From assembly GCF_035555955.1 (NCBI RefSeq), contig NZ_DATMGA010000070.1, positions 56,612 through 120,611 of the forward strand: DNA of 64,000 nucleotides. The letters are read 5' to 3'. The notes below the pieces were generated by a model, which saw nothing but the letters and a program-made list of their open reading frames with translations, was not told the origin of the DNA and made no database searches. This document shows, one piece after another, positions 26,345-34,638 of the stretch. The stretch's first letter is position 1; each line of letters opens with the position of its first letter. Position numbers and translations under genes: made by a program. Origin of the DNA: Eoetvoesia sp035555955 (GTDB lineage Bacteria; Pseudomonadota; Gammaproteobacteria; Burkholderiales; Burkholderiaceae_B).

Positions 26345-27703
26345 TCACGCCAAGCCGGCAAGCCTATCAGCTGCGGCCTGCAACCCGCCCAGAATGCTGT
26401 CGGCCAGGCCTTCGGGAAACCCTGGCGGCAGCTTGGCACGAACCATACGCACGACATCCGGTGTGCGTGCGACCAGGCCATCGACCACAAACCGCGCCCC
26501 CCGGCCATCGGTCGTCACGACGCCGTAGCGTTCGCCTAGGGCCAACCAGTGCCGGCGCTGGATGTCGCGCATGATCCAGTGCGAGTTCTTCGATCGTACC
26601 GCCATGGCCATCTTCGCCCGGAAGGGCGATAGCTTCCCCGGCCCTTCCCCTAGAATTGGATAGGCCGACAATACATCGTACAAAGGCGCGAGCTCGTAAG
26701 AACCGCCTGGACGCAGAAACAGGCTGAAATTCTTCGCATGGCCATCCGTCGCACACAGCATCCAGAACAACACCTGGGACTGGAAGAACACCCGCCGATC
26801 CCGCTCCGACTGACGGGATGTCTCCAACAGGCTCATGATGCGCTCCACTCCAGGGCCGCCATCGGCCTCGTACTTCAAGTGTGGCGGCGTGCCGGTAGCC
26901 TGGCACATATCTTCCTGCGGCAACCGCACAAGCCAGGGCGTCTCGTTTTCGTTGTTCGACCACATTCTGTCGAACCGCTCCACCGCAAGCACCTTCATGT
27001 CCTCGAACCGCAGGAGCTCGGTGCGTGCAACCGGTAAGCCATAGGCAGCAAGAATCTCCGAGCACAGCCACTCGTTCTCGACCGACTCACTCAGGTCGAA
27101 CTTCATGTTGGCAACCAACCCCAGCGGCAACTTGAAGATATGGGAGGTTGGCGTCGCGCCATGCGGCCGGCCCCATTGACCGTTGAACCACAACAGGGCT
27201 GTCTTTTCCTGCGCGCCGGCAATAGAAATGCGGAAGCCCTCATCGTCGAGCTCAGGGCCGCCCATTTGCGCCGGCATCGCTACCCCACGCAGCCGTTGCG
27301 CCACCTCGGCGTCGCTCATGGGCGTTGCCTGTACAGACGTCACGCCAGCGGGCGCGACACCGTCGGGCAGTATTTGCAACGCCCCCGCACAATCCCTGCC
27401 AACCTCCGCCAGCAAGGTGAAGGCATCGGTAGAGCCTGTCCGAAACCGGCGTGCAACACGCTCGCGTATAGCCTTGCTGTCTGGCAGCAAGTTCTCGAAG
27501 TAGGCCCGAACTGCTTCGCCGCGATGGGGTTGGTTGCCTGGAGTAAAGGGCAGAGACAGCGACAACGGCCGCCCCTGCTCGGAAGCCACCCAGCCATGGT
27601 CGTATTGGAGGGCCTCACCCATATGGGGCTGAATGCTCCACGTGCCAACGAAGGCGCCGTTCATCCAAAGGCCCAGGGCCCGTGTACGGGAACGTCGGCC
27701 CAT
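26345..27703 (-). CDS. hipA: HipA-type serine/threonine kinase toxin
   Basis: HipA kinase of 452 residues. E. coli HipA inactivates glutamyl-tRNA synthetase by phosphorylation, causing persistence. Key residues are kept with an offset of about 11: autophosphorylated Ser160 in RISIAGAQEKTALL (E. coli Ser150), Asp320 and Asn325 in CATDGHAKNFS (Asp309, Asn314) and Asp343 in APLYDVLS (Asp332). The N-terminal HipA_N domain begins LGLWMNGAFVGTW. ATG at 27703 is 4 bases after the antitoxin stop, a translationally linked pair. The protein looks full length and active. Confidence 0.95.
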   Translation of the reverse strand: MGRRSRTRALGLWMNGAFVGTWSIQPHMGEALQYDHGWVASEQGRPLSLSLPFTPGNQPHRGEAVRAYFENLLPDSKAIRERVARRFRTGSTDAFTLLAEVGRDCAGALQILPDGVAPAGVTSVQATPMSDAEVAQRLRGVAMPAQMGGPELDDEGFRISIAGAQEKTALLWFNGQWGRPHGATPTSHIFKLPLGLVANMKFDLSESVENEWLCSEILAAYGLPVARTELLRFEDMKVLAVERFDRMWSNNENETPWLVRLPQEDMCQATGTPPHLKYEADGGPGVERIMSLLETSRQSERDRRVFFQSQVLFWMLCATDGHAKNFSLFLRPGGSYELAPLYDVLSAYPILGEGPGKLSPFRAKMAMAVRSKNSHWIMRDIQRRHWLALGERYGVVTTDGRGARFVVDGLVARTPDVVRMVRAKLPPGFPEGLADSILGGLQAAADRLAGLA

Positions 27704-27707
27704 GAGC

Positions 27708-27968
27708 TCACCATACCGGGCCGGAGGGGCTCTGACGCGAGGGGGGGGCACCTGCCTGACGCAAGACAAGCTCCACCCCATAAATGTTCAACACCTGCAG
27801 CAGACGGTCAGCGCTGATTTTCTCCGCATTACGCTCCAGCGCGGAGAATGTCTGCTGTGTAACGCCCAGCCGCATTGCAATGGCGGCCTGTGTTAAACCG
27901 GCCTGCTTGCGAAAGCCTTGAAGCAGCGCCGGCAGTTGCTGCGCGGTATGGACGGTGAAGTCAGCCAT
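27708..27968 (-). CDS. hipB: HipB-type antitoxin, Xre/HTH family
   Basis: Antitoxin of 86 residues with a Cro/C1 helix-turn-helix (about 10-65; LTQAAIAMRLGVTQQTFSAL, then ISADRLLQVLNIYGVEL). It neutralises HipA and represses the operon. The C-terminal tail is Pro-rich and unstructured (APPSRQSPSGPVW), comparable to the flexible HipB tail degraded by Lon in E. coli. Two adjacent inverted repeats upstream are the probable binding sites. Confidence 0.93.
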   Translation of the reverse strand: MADFTVHTAQQLPALLQGFRKQAGLTQAAIAMRLGVTQQTFSALERNAEKISADRLLQVLNIYGVELVLRQAGAPPSRQSPSGPVW

Positions 27969-27986
27969 ACAAACCTCAGACTGTGT

Positions 27987-28027
27987 TTATGATCTACAAA
28001 TCATAATGCGTAAATCTAATTTACGCA
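27987..28027. promoter_or_regulatory. Two adjacent perfect inverted repeats, hipBA operator
   Basis: First repeat: TTATGAT (27987-27993) and ATCATAA (28000-28006), spacer 6. Second: TGCGTAAA (28007-28014) and TTTACGCA (28020-28027), spacer 5. They abut each other 18 bases before the hipB start. They differ from the E. coli HipB site TATCC-N8-GGATA, so this HipB has its own specificity, or a second regulator uses one of the two. Confidence 0.7.
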
Positions 28028-28044
28028 ATATACTTTGTAAAACA

Positions 28045-28191
28045 TCACTCGCTGGCCAGTAACGCGTCCTGCTCCGCAGTCAGCGCGGGAATGCAATAGC
28101 CGAACCGCGAGGAGATCGCCCCGCCTGAGCCGCCTTCGGCCGTGCCCCTGCCGAACGCTTCGAGCAACATCGAAGTACCGTAGGGGTTACA
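28045..28191 (-). pseudogene. Fragment of a short-chain dehydrogenase gene
   Basis: Minus-strand translation gives CNPYGTSMLLEAFGRGTAEG, then ISSRFGYCIPALTAEQDALL and a stop. This resembles the central part of SDR enzymes of the type VNxYGTxxVLEAFGR and LPALTAEQDxALA, without the N-terminal Rossmann motif or the catalytic YxxxK part. It lies just after the alcohol dehydrogenase gene, so it is a deletion remnant. Confidence 0.55.
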
Positions 28192-28204
28192 ACCCATGCG
28201 ACGA

Positions 28205-29227
28205 TCATTCATCCACGCGCAGCATCGTCTTGATGGCACGGCGCTCGTCCATTGCCTTGTAGCCCTCGGCCACTTGGGCGATGGGCAATACCAGATCGAA
28301 CACCTTGCCAGGCTGGATGCCGCCCTCAAGCACGCGATTCATCAGGTCGGGCAGAAAGCGGCGTACCGGAGCGGGGCCGCCCAGCATACGCTGTTGCCTG
28401 AAGAATAGTTGTTGGCCATCGAAGCTCACGCCATGCGGCACGCCGACATAACCAATGGTACCGCCGGGACGGCAGACCCCTACTGCCTGCTGCATGGACG
28501 TTTCCATACCCACGCACTCAAGCACCGATTCGGCGCCGACGCCGTCGGTGAGTTCCATGATGCGGGCGATGCCTTCCTCGCCGCGCTCTTCAACGATGTC
28601 GGTGGCGCCAAATTCACGGGCCAGCTTCTGGCGGTCGGCATGGCGGCTCATGGCGATGATGCGGCCGGCCCCCATCTGGCTGGCGGACAACACACCCATC
28701 AGCCCGACGGCGCCGTCACCCACCACGACGACCGTGCTGCCTTCGTGTACCTGTGCCGCATTGGCCGCATACCAGCCGGTGCCGAGAACGTCCGATACCG
28801 CCAGCATGTGCGGAATCATGTCCGCGTCCGGCATTTCGGCGGTGGCGACCAGGGTGCCATCGGCCAGGGGCACGCGAGCGTACGGCGCCTGCGCGCCGGT
28901 CATGAACTCACGCTGTTCGCAGGACGACTGGAAGCCGAACCGGCAGTGCGGGCAGGTGTTGTCAGACAGACAGAAACTGCCGACGACGAACTGGCCAGGC
29001 CGGACGGTCTTCACGTCGGAGCCCACTTCGACCACGACACCGCAGTATTCATGCCCCATGTGCATCGGCGATTCGATTTCGTTGAGGCCGCGATAGGGCC
29101 ACAAATCCGAACCGCAGATGCAGGTTGCGGACAGTTTGATGATGGCATCAGTCGGGTGAATGATTTTGGGCTCTGGAACGTTTTCGAATCGAACGTCCTT
29201 TGCGCCATAGAGCACGGTGCCTTTCAT
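28205..29227 (-). CDS. Zinc-dependent alcohol dehydrogenase
   Basis: Medium-chain dehydrogenase of 340 residues. Catalytic zinc ligands: Cys in TCICGSDLWPYRG and His-Glu in MGHEYCG. The structural site (NTCPHCRFGFQSSC) has only three cysteines at altered spacing compared with classic ADH, as in a broad subfamily of bacterial members. The NAD(P)-binding stretch is VVVVGDGAVGLMGVL. ATG at 29227 follows GGAGAAAC. It is 65 bases after a cupin gene and likely in one transcript, with the AraC gene divergent. The AraC-ADH-cupin trio suggests detoxification of aldehydes or alcohols. Confidence 0.92.
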   Translation of the reverse strand: MKGTVLYGAKDVRFENVPEPKIIHPTDAIIKLSATCICGSDLWPYRGLNEIESPMHMGHEYCGVVVEVGSDVKTVRPGQFVVGSFCLSDNTCPHCRFGFQSSCEQREFMTGAQAPYARVPLADGTLVATAEMPDADMIPHMLAVSDVLGTGWYAANAAQVHEGSTVVVVGDGAVGLMGVLSASQMGAGRIIAMSRHADRQKLAREFGATDIVEERGEEGIARIMELTDGVGAESVLECVGMETSMQQAVGVCRPGGTIGYVGVPHGVSFDGQQLFFRQQRMLGGPAPVRRFLPDLMNRVLEGGIQPGKVFDLVLPIAQVAEGYKAMDERRAIKTMLRVDE

Positions 29228-29292
29228 GGAGTTTCTCCTGTTGGGGGTTGACTCACTGCGGAGCCAGCCGGTCAAACTGTAACGACGTAGCC

Positions 29293-29694
29293 TCAGGCGA
29301 GGTATTGCTCGTCGGTGACTTGCTCCATCCAGACCACGGCCTGGCCGTTGGCATCGGCTTGAACGATGGACAGATGAGTCATGGCCGTCGTGGCGGTCGC
29401 GCCATGCCAGTGCCGCTCGCCGGGTGGGCAGGTGATCACATCGCCCGGGCGGATTTCTTCTTTGGGCCCACCTTCGCATTGATGCCAGCCGAGCCCGGAG
29501 GTGACGACCAAGGTCTGGCCGCAGGGATGGGTGTGCCAGGCCGAGCGTGCGCCCGGTTCGAAGGTGACGTTGGCGCCCTGGACGTTTGCGGGGCCGGGCG
29601 ACTGAAACAAGGGCTCAACCCGCACGCTGCCGGTGAAATATTCTGCCGGGCCCTTGATGGAAGCCTGCGAACCGTTGCGCTGGATGTGGTTCAT
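29293..29694 (-). CDS. Cupin domain protein, (R)-mandelonitrile-lyase-like
   Basis: Single-domain cupin of 133 residues. Metal-site residues are visible as AWHTHPCGQ (two His and downstream Gln) and RHWHGATAT. The overall sequence resembles bacterial cupin hydroxynitrile lyases and carboxymuconolactone-linked cupins, which bind Mn or Fe. It is the first gene of a leftward pair with the alcohol dehydrogenase. An actual lyase role is not assured; many homologues have no known activity. Confidence 0.85.
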   Translation of the reverse strand: MNHIQRNGSQASIKGPAEYFTGSVRVEPLFQSPGPANVQGANVTFEPGARSAWHTHPCGQTLVVTSGLGWHQCEGGPKEEIRPGDVITCPPGERHWHGATATTAMTHLSIVQADANGQAVVWMEQVTDEQYLA

Positions 29695-29769
29695 GATCGT
29701 ATTCCCATGTTGTATTGCGATGACGATGTCATGATGCGCTCGGTTGGCCGGCTAGTAATAGCATGATTT

Positions 29770-29784
29770 GGCAAAATTCTTGCC
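29770..29784. promoter_or_regulatory. Inverted repeat in cupin/AraC divergent region
   Basis: GGCAA (29770-29774) and TTGCC (29780-29784) flank AATTC in the 172-base divergent region. AraC proteins usually bind direct or imperfect repeats near their promoter; this site is a candidate operator for the AraC gene at 29867. Confidence 0.35.
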
Positions 29785-29866
29785 TAATCGTCCAGAATCC
29801 TGGATTTCCTCTCGACGGTACCCGCTCGAACGTCTAAAGTTCAAGCAGTACCATCCGGAGACCGCC

Positions 29867-30814
29867 ATGCCAACGCAAAGCCCTGCTGACCCCCTGCCGC
29901 GCAAGACGCTCACGGCCATGCAGACCGAGTTGGCCGAAGCCATCGACCGACGGACGGTAGGCCGTGAACATTGCACCACCGCCATCAAAAGCCTGAGCTT
30001 GTCCCGCCGGGAATCGGTCACGGAACCCTGTGCCTGTGTCGTGGAGCCCAGCCTGGTCATCGTCGTTCAGGGCGCGAAGCAACTGCTGATCGGCGATCAC
30101 GCCTATGCCTACGATACCGAGCACTTCCTGGTCACTTCGCTGGATCTTCCCGCCAGTTCCCAAGTGCTCGAAGCCAGCCCGGACAAGCCGCTGCTTGGGT
30201 TGGTGCTCAAGCTCGATCTGAGCCTCATTGCCGAACTGATCTCGCAAGCGCGATTGCCCTCACCCGGCAAGTGCTCCGCCGAGGCGAGTGTCGGCCTGGG
30301 CAGGATCAGTCCAACCTTGCTGGAGGCCTGCTCTCGCCTGATGGCGCTGCTGGACGAACCGGCGGATATCCCTGTACTGGCACCGCTGGTTAAACGCGAG
30401 ATTCACTATAAACTGCTGAAAAGCGATTTGGCCGCACGCCTGTGGCAGATTGCCTCGATGAGCGGACAGCGCCAGCGCATCGCCCGGGCCATCGACTGGC
30501 TGAAGACGAATTACGCCGAGCCGCTACACACTGCCGAACTTGCCGCGCATGTGCAAATGAGCACATCCAGCCTGCACCATTACTTTCGCCAACTGACGGC
30601 AAAGAGTCCGCTGCAGTACCAGAAATGGCTGCGCCTGAGAGAGGCGCGACGCCTGATGCTGAATGAAGACATGGACGCGGCAGGGGCCGCGTTTCAGGTC
30701 GGCTATGAAAGCCCTTCCCAATTCAGTCGGGAGTACAGCCGCCTTTTCGGGGCGCCACCAAAGCGCGACATTGAAGGCCTGCGACAAACCGGGGATACCC
30801 GTGCGGTTGCGTAA
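29867..30814 (+). CDS. AraC family transcriptional regulator
   Basis: Regulator of 315 residues with an AraC_N ligand domain (about 35-190; ACVVEPSLVIVVQGAKQLLI) and the C-terminal double helix-turn-helix (about 210-305; LHTAELAAHVQMSTSSLHHY; VGYESPSQFSREYSRLFG). The ATG at 29867 has GGAG 7 bases upstream and is preferred over a TTG 99 bases earlier. It is divergent from the cupin-alcohol dehydrogenase pair and resembles YqhC-type activators of aldehyde-reductase genes. Confidence 0.92.
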   Translation: MPTQSPADPLPRKTLTAMQTELAEAIDRRTVGREHCTTAIKSLSLSRRESVTEPCACVVEPSLVIVVQGAKQLLIGDHAYAYDTEHFLVTSLDLPASSQVLEASPDKPLLGLVLKLDLSLIAELISQARLPSPGKCSAEASVGLGRISPTLLEACSRLMALLDEPADIPVLAPLVKREIHYKLLKSDLAARLWQIASMSGQRQRIARAIDWLKTNYAEPLHTAELAAHVQMSTSSLHHYFRQLTAKSPLQYQKWLRLREARRLMLNEDMDAAGAAFQVGYESPSQFSREYSRLFGAPPKRDIEGLRQTGDTRAVA

Positions 30815-30986
30815 GCGATGGCGCGACATGATGTGGTGGTGTTTCTACAACCACAATATAAGGCCAGGAATCTGTAACACGACGCAAAGGGACTGTCGGT
30901 TGCCGTTCAAGTCAATTTCACGCTATTCGCGGAAATCCAGCTGATGCAGAGCAACAAGCTACCAGGTAGCCGTACCGTCAGCGCCC

Positions 30987-31835
30987 TCAAGGTTTTTTCT
31001 TTCCCAGCCGCTTCTTCGCAGACTCTATCTGCTGGATACTGGTTTCGGGCTTGGGCAGGTTCTCGGGCATAGTGCCGCCAAGTTCATGAATTGTCTGGCG
31101 AACCTTACGACCCACGTCATAGTGGGTTTTATTGGCTTGAGTTTTACCTTGGACTTGATCGCGACGTAGTTTCTCTTCAGTCTGCGTGGCGCGAAACAGG
31201 TTAGCGGCCAGTTCGGTGCTGCCCATATGATCCAGAATTTTCTGGCTTTTCTTGAGGCTCTTCCTGGCGTGGATCTCCTTGTTGCTCAGACCGCCATACA
31301 AACCCTTGTAACCGTGATCCTGGAAGATGGCGTAGTCCAGTGGTGTCGCAACGCCTGCACTCTTGGCAGCCGCCGCCAAGTGCTTGTTGTGGGTGGCCAA
31401 CTCGTTGCGAATGGCTAAACGCTTCTCGTCTTCATTGAGCAGAGTGAACGTAGCATCACCAGTCAGTTCCTGCCGCCGTGTCTGCATTGCAAAGTAGGTT
31501 TGACCATTGGCAATAACTGACTTACTTGGGTCGCCATTCTGGACAATCAGGTAACAGGCGTAGCGGGACAGACGGAAATCTTCAACCTGCCTCTTTGCGC
31601 CCGAGCCGATGTCGACCATTGTGAGGACATCCTCAATATGGTCCTCGACTAACTGGCCACTATTGCGACAAGCTTCCTTGGCCCGCTCAACGACAGGGAG
31701 AAAATGACGGTACTGGGAATAGTCCAGCACCGCAGCCAGCTGTCTCGCGAGCCAGAACTCATTACCTTGATCATCGACGTGGCGGATGCCCTCAAAGGTA
31801 ACGTGATGCCGATGAGCGATCGATTTTTCAGACAT
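30987..31835 (-). CDS. dinD: DNA damage-inducible protein D
   Basis: DinD homologue of 282 residues. Strongly conserved segments with E. coli DinD are YRHFLPVVERAKEACRNSG, SRYACYLIVQNGDPSKSVIA, IFQDHGYKGLYGG and KILDHMGSTELAANLFRATQ. E. coli DinD is SOS-induced and inhibits RecA-mediated strand exchange; the N-terminal part is Bro-N-like. I place the start at Met 31835 behind GAGG rather than at an upstream TTG. I found no CTG-N10-CAG LexA site in the upstream gap. It is isolated between an AraC gene and gyrB, probably horizontally acquired. Confidence 0.93.
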   Translation of the reverse strand: MSEKSIAHRHHVTFEGIRHVDDQGNEFWLARQLAAVLDYSQYRHFLPVVERAKEACRNSGQLVEDHIEDVLTMVDIGSGAKRQVEDFRLSRYACYLIVQNGDPSKSVIANGQTYFAMQTRRQELTGDATFTLLNEDEKRLAIRNELATHNKHLAAAAKSAGVATPLDYAIFQDHGYKGLYGGLSNKEIHARKSLKKSQKILDHMGSTELAANLFRATQTEEKLRRDQVQGKTQANKTHYDVGRKVRQTIHELGGTMPENLPKPETSIQQIESAKKRLGKKKP

Positions 31836-32029
31836 CTTTGGCATCCTCTTCGAAATCAAGAAACTGCATCAGAAAGGGTTGCAGTGACGGCGTGAGTTCA
31901 ACCTGTAGTAGAACCAACATGCTTCCGCTCGTCGACCTCAAAAAACCAAAGAGGTTATTTTTCAAGCGGCCTCTCTCTCGGAATCCGGTTTTATCTGAAA
32001 AAATCTAAACGCCAACGAATCCAATACAC

Positions 32030-34480
32030 TCAAATATCAATATTCCCCGCCTGCAGCGCATGCTGTTCAATGAACGCTCTACGCGGCTCAACGTGATCAC
32101 CCATCAGCGTGGTGAAGACCTCGTCCGCCGCGATGGCGTCTTCGATCTGCACCCGCAACAGGCGGCGCACGGCGGGATCCATGGTGGTTTCCCACAGCTG
32201 CTCGGGGTTCATTTCGCCCAGGCCTTTGTAGCGCTGCTTGCTGACGCTGCGCTCGGCTTCGTTGCGCAGCCATTGAACGACCTCGCGGAAGTCGGCCACG
32301 TATTTTTCCTTGCGCTTGTCGCCTTCGCCGCGCGCGACCAGCGCGCCTTCGCCCAGCAGGCCGACGAAGGTCTTGGCGGCCTTGGACAGGACCGCGTAGT
32401 CGGCGCCGCGCACGAAGGCGCGGTCGAAGATGCTGACGCGCACGTTGCCGTGGTGCATGCGCCTGACCACCAGGCGCCACGAGGTGGCGTCTTCGTTGGC
32501 TTCCACCGTTACCGTCACGCTGTTGGGCATGGAAGGATCGTCGATGGCGGCCTGCAGGCGCTCGGCCGATGCCTGGGCCTGTTCCGCGTCGAGCAGGCTT
32601 ATTTCCACACCCTCGGCCATGGACGACAGCGCGGCCAGGTCGGTATGGCGTGACAGGCGGTTGATGACGGTGTCGGCCAGGATGTACTGGCGGGCCAATT
32701 CGCCCAGGGCGTCGCCCTCGATGGGGTTGGCGCCCTCGCGCGGGAACAGCTTGGCGTCTTTCAGGGCCAGCTGCATCATGAACTGGGCTTCTTCCTGGTC
32801 GTCTTTAAGATAGCGCTCGTCGCGGCCCACCTTGACCTTGTACAGGGGCGGCTGGGCAATATACACGTAGCCGCGCTCGAGCAGCTCGGGCATCTGGCGG
32901 TAGAACAGCGTAAGCAGCAGCGTGCGAATGTGGGCGCCGTCGACGTCCGCGTCGGTCATGATGATGATGCGGTGATAGCGCAGCTTTTCGATATTGAAGT
33001 CGGGGCCGATACTGGTGCCCAGGGCGGTGATCAGCGTGGTGATCTGCTCGCTGGAGATAAGGCGGTCGAAACGCGCTTTTTCCACATTGAGCACTTTGCC
33101 GCGCAGCGGAAGAATAGCCTGGAACTTGCGGTCGCGGCCCTGCTTGGCCGAGCCTCCGGCGGAGTCGCCCTCGACGATGTAGATTTCGCTGAGCGCGGGG
33201 TCTTTTTCCTGGCAGTCGGCCAGCTTGCCGGGCAGGCCGGCGCCTTCCAGCACGCTTTTGCGGCGGGTCATTTCGCGGGCCTTGCGGGCCGCGTCGCGCG
33301 CGCGCGCCGCATCGATGATCTTGTTGCACAGCGCCTTGGCGTCGTTGGGGTTCTCGAGCAGCCAGGTTTCCAGCGTGCGGGCCACGGCTTCTTCAACCGC
33401 GGGACGCACTTCGCTGGAAACCAGCTTGTCCTTGGTCTGGCTGCTGAACTTGGGATCGGGCACTTTGACCGACAGCACGCAGGCCAGGCCTTCGCGCATG
33501 TCATCGCCGGTGGTGTCGACCTTGGCCTTCTTGGCCATTTCGTTGTCGGTGATGTACTTGTTGATCACCCGCGTCATGGCGGTGCGCAAGCCGGTAAGAT
33601 GGGTGCCCCCGTCGCGCTGGGGAATGTTGTTGGTAAAGCACAAGACCGTTTCGGTGTAGCTGTCGTTCCATTGCATGGCGACGTCCACGCCGATGGTGGA
33701 ATCGCCCACCACCGAATTGGTGCTTACCGAAAACACATTGGGGTGCAGCACGGTTTTCGTGCGGTTGATGTATTCCACGAACCCCTTGACCCCGCCCAGG
33801 AAGGCGAAGTTTTCTTCTTTGTCCTGGCGCTCGTCGATAAGGCGAACCTTGACGCCGTTGTTCAGGAAGGAAAGCTCGCGCAGGCGCTTGGCCAGGATCT
33901 CGTAGTGGTATTCGACGTTCTCGAAGATTTCCGCGTCGGCCAGGAACTGGACGCGCGTGCCGTGCAGTTCCGTAGGGCCGGTAACGCTAAGAGGCTGGAC
34001 GCGCTCGCCGCGGCGGAATTCCATCTCGTGGGTTTCGCCCTGCCGCCAGATGGTCAGGCGCAGCCATTCGGACAGCGCATTGACGCAGGAAACGCCTACG
34101 CCGTGCAAGCCACCCGACACCTTGTACGAGTTGTGGTCGAACTTGCCGCCCGCATGCAGCTCGGTCATGACGATTTCCGCGGCGCTGCGGCCGAACTCGT
34201 CGTCCTTGTGGATGGCGGTGGGAATGCCGCGCCCGTTGTCGGAAACAGAAATGCTGCTGTCGGAATGGATCATGACGACGATGTCGTCGCAATAGCCGGC
34301 CAGGGCTTCGTCGATAGCGTTGTCGACCACCTCGAACACCATGTGGTGCAGGCCGGTGCCGTCGGAAGTGTCGCCAATGTACATGCCCGGGCGCTTGCGG
34401 ACAGCCTCCAGCCCTTTGAGCATTTTGATGGAATCGGCACCGTATTCGGTATCGGGGGTATTCGTGGCTTGATCTGACAT
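32030..34480 (-). CDS. gyrB: DNA gyrase subunit B
   Basis: ATPase subunit of DNA gyrase, 816 residues, full length for proteobacteria. GHKL ATPase motifs: EVVDNAIDEALAG, DNGRGIPT and GLHGVGVSCVNAL; TOPRIM domain: EGDSAGGSAKQGR and the metal site DADVDGAHIRTL; C-terminal RYKGLGEMNPEQLWETTMDP. It introduces negative supercoils with GyrA. It follows dnaN by 158 bases in the conserved dnaA-dnaN-gyrB order. The gap contains several GC-rich short repeats but no clear terminator. Confidence 0.99.
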   Translation of the reverse strand: MSDQATNTPDTEYGADSIKMLKGLEAVRKRPGMYIGDTSDGTGLHHMVFEVVDNAIDEALAGYCDDIVVMIHSDSSISVSDNGRGIPTAIHKDDEFGRSAAEIVMTELHAGGKFDHNSYKVSGGLHGVGVSCVNALSEWLRLTIWRQGETHEMEFRRGERVQPLSVTGPTELHGTRVQFLADAEIFENVEYHYEILAKRLRELSFLNNGVKVRLIDERQDKEENFAFLGGVKGFVEYINRTKTVLHPNVFSVSTNSVVGDSTIGVDVAMQWNDSYTETVLCFTNNIPQRDGGTHLTGLRTAMTRVINKYITDNEMAKKAKVDTTGDDMREGLACVLSVKVPDPKFSSQTKDKLVSSEVRPAVEEAVARTLETWLLENPNDAKALCNKIIDAARARDAARKAREMTRRKSVLEGAGLPGKLADCQEKDPALSEIYIVEGDSAGGSAKQGRDRKFQAILPLRGKVLNVEKARFDRLISSEQITTLITALGTSIGPDFNIEKLRYHRIIIMTDADVDGAHIRTLLLTLFYRQMPELLERGYVYIAQPPLYKVKVGRDERYLKDDQEEAQFMMQLALKDAKLFPREGANPIEGDALGELARQYILADTVINRLSRHTDLAALSSMAEGVEISLLDAEQAQASAERLQAAIDDPSMPNSVTVTVEANEDATSWRLVVRRMHHGNVRVSIFDRAFVRGADYAVLSKAAKTFVGLLGEGALVARGEGDKRKEKYVADFREVVQWLRNEAERSVSKQRYKGLGEMNPEQLWETTMDPAVRRLLRVQIEDAIAADEVFTTLMGDHVEPRRAFIEQHALQAGNIDI

Positions 34481-34638
34481 AACTAATATAAAACCCTATA
34501 TAAGCCTTGCGGCTGGCGAACCGGCCGCACGCAACCGCGTGCCGGCCGGCTCATTCGGCATGAACCCGGGGGGATTGATGCGTATCGACATGATCCGCGC
34601 GTAAAAGCAGCAAACCGCCTTGCAGTCCATATCGAAGA

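Noticed and set aside
31836..32029. Possible SOS box for dinD (CTGTAGTAGAACCAACAT)
   Set aside because: The spacing and second half do not fit CTG-N10-CAG or CTGT-N8-ACAG.
32930..34477. 515-residue open frame antisense to gyrB
   Set aside because: Shadow of gyrB; low-complexity Val/Gly/Ala/His content typical of antisense frames in high-GC DNA.
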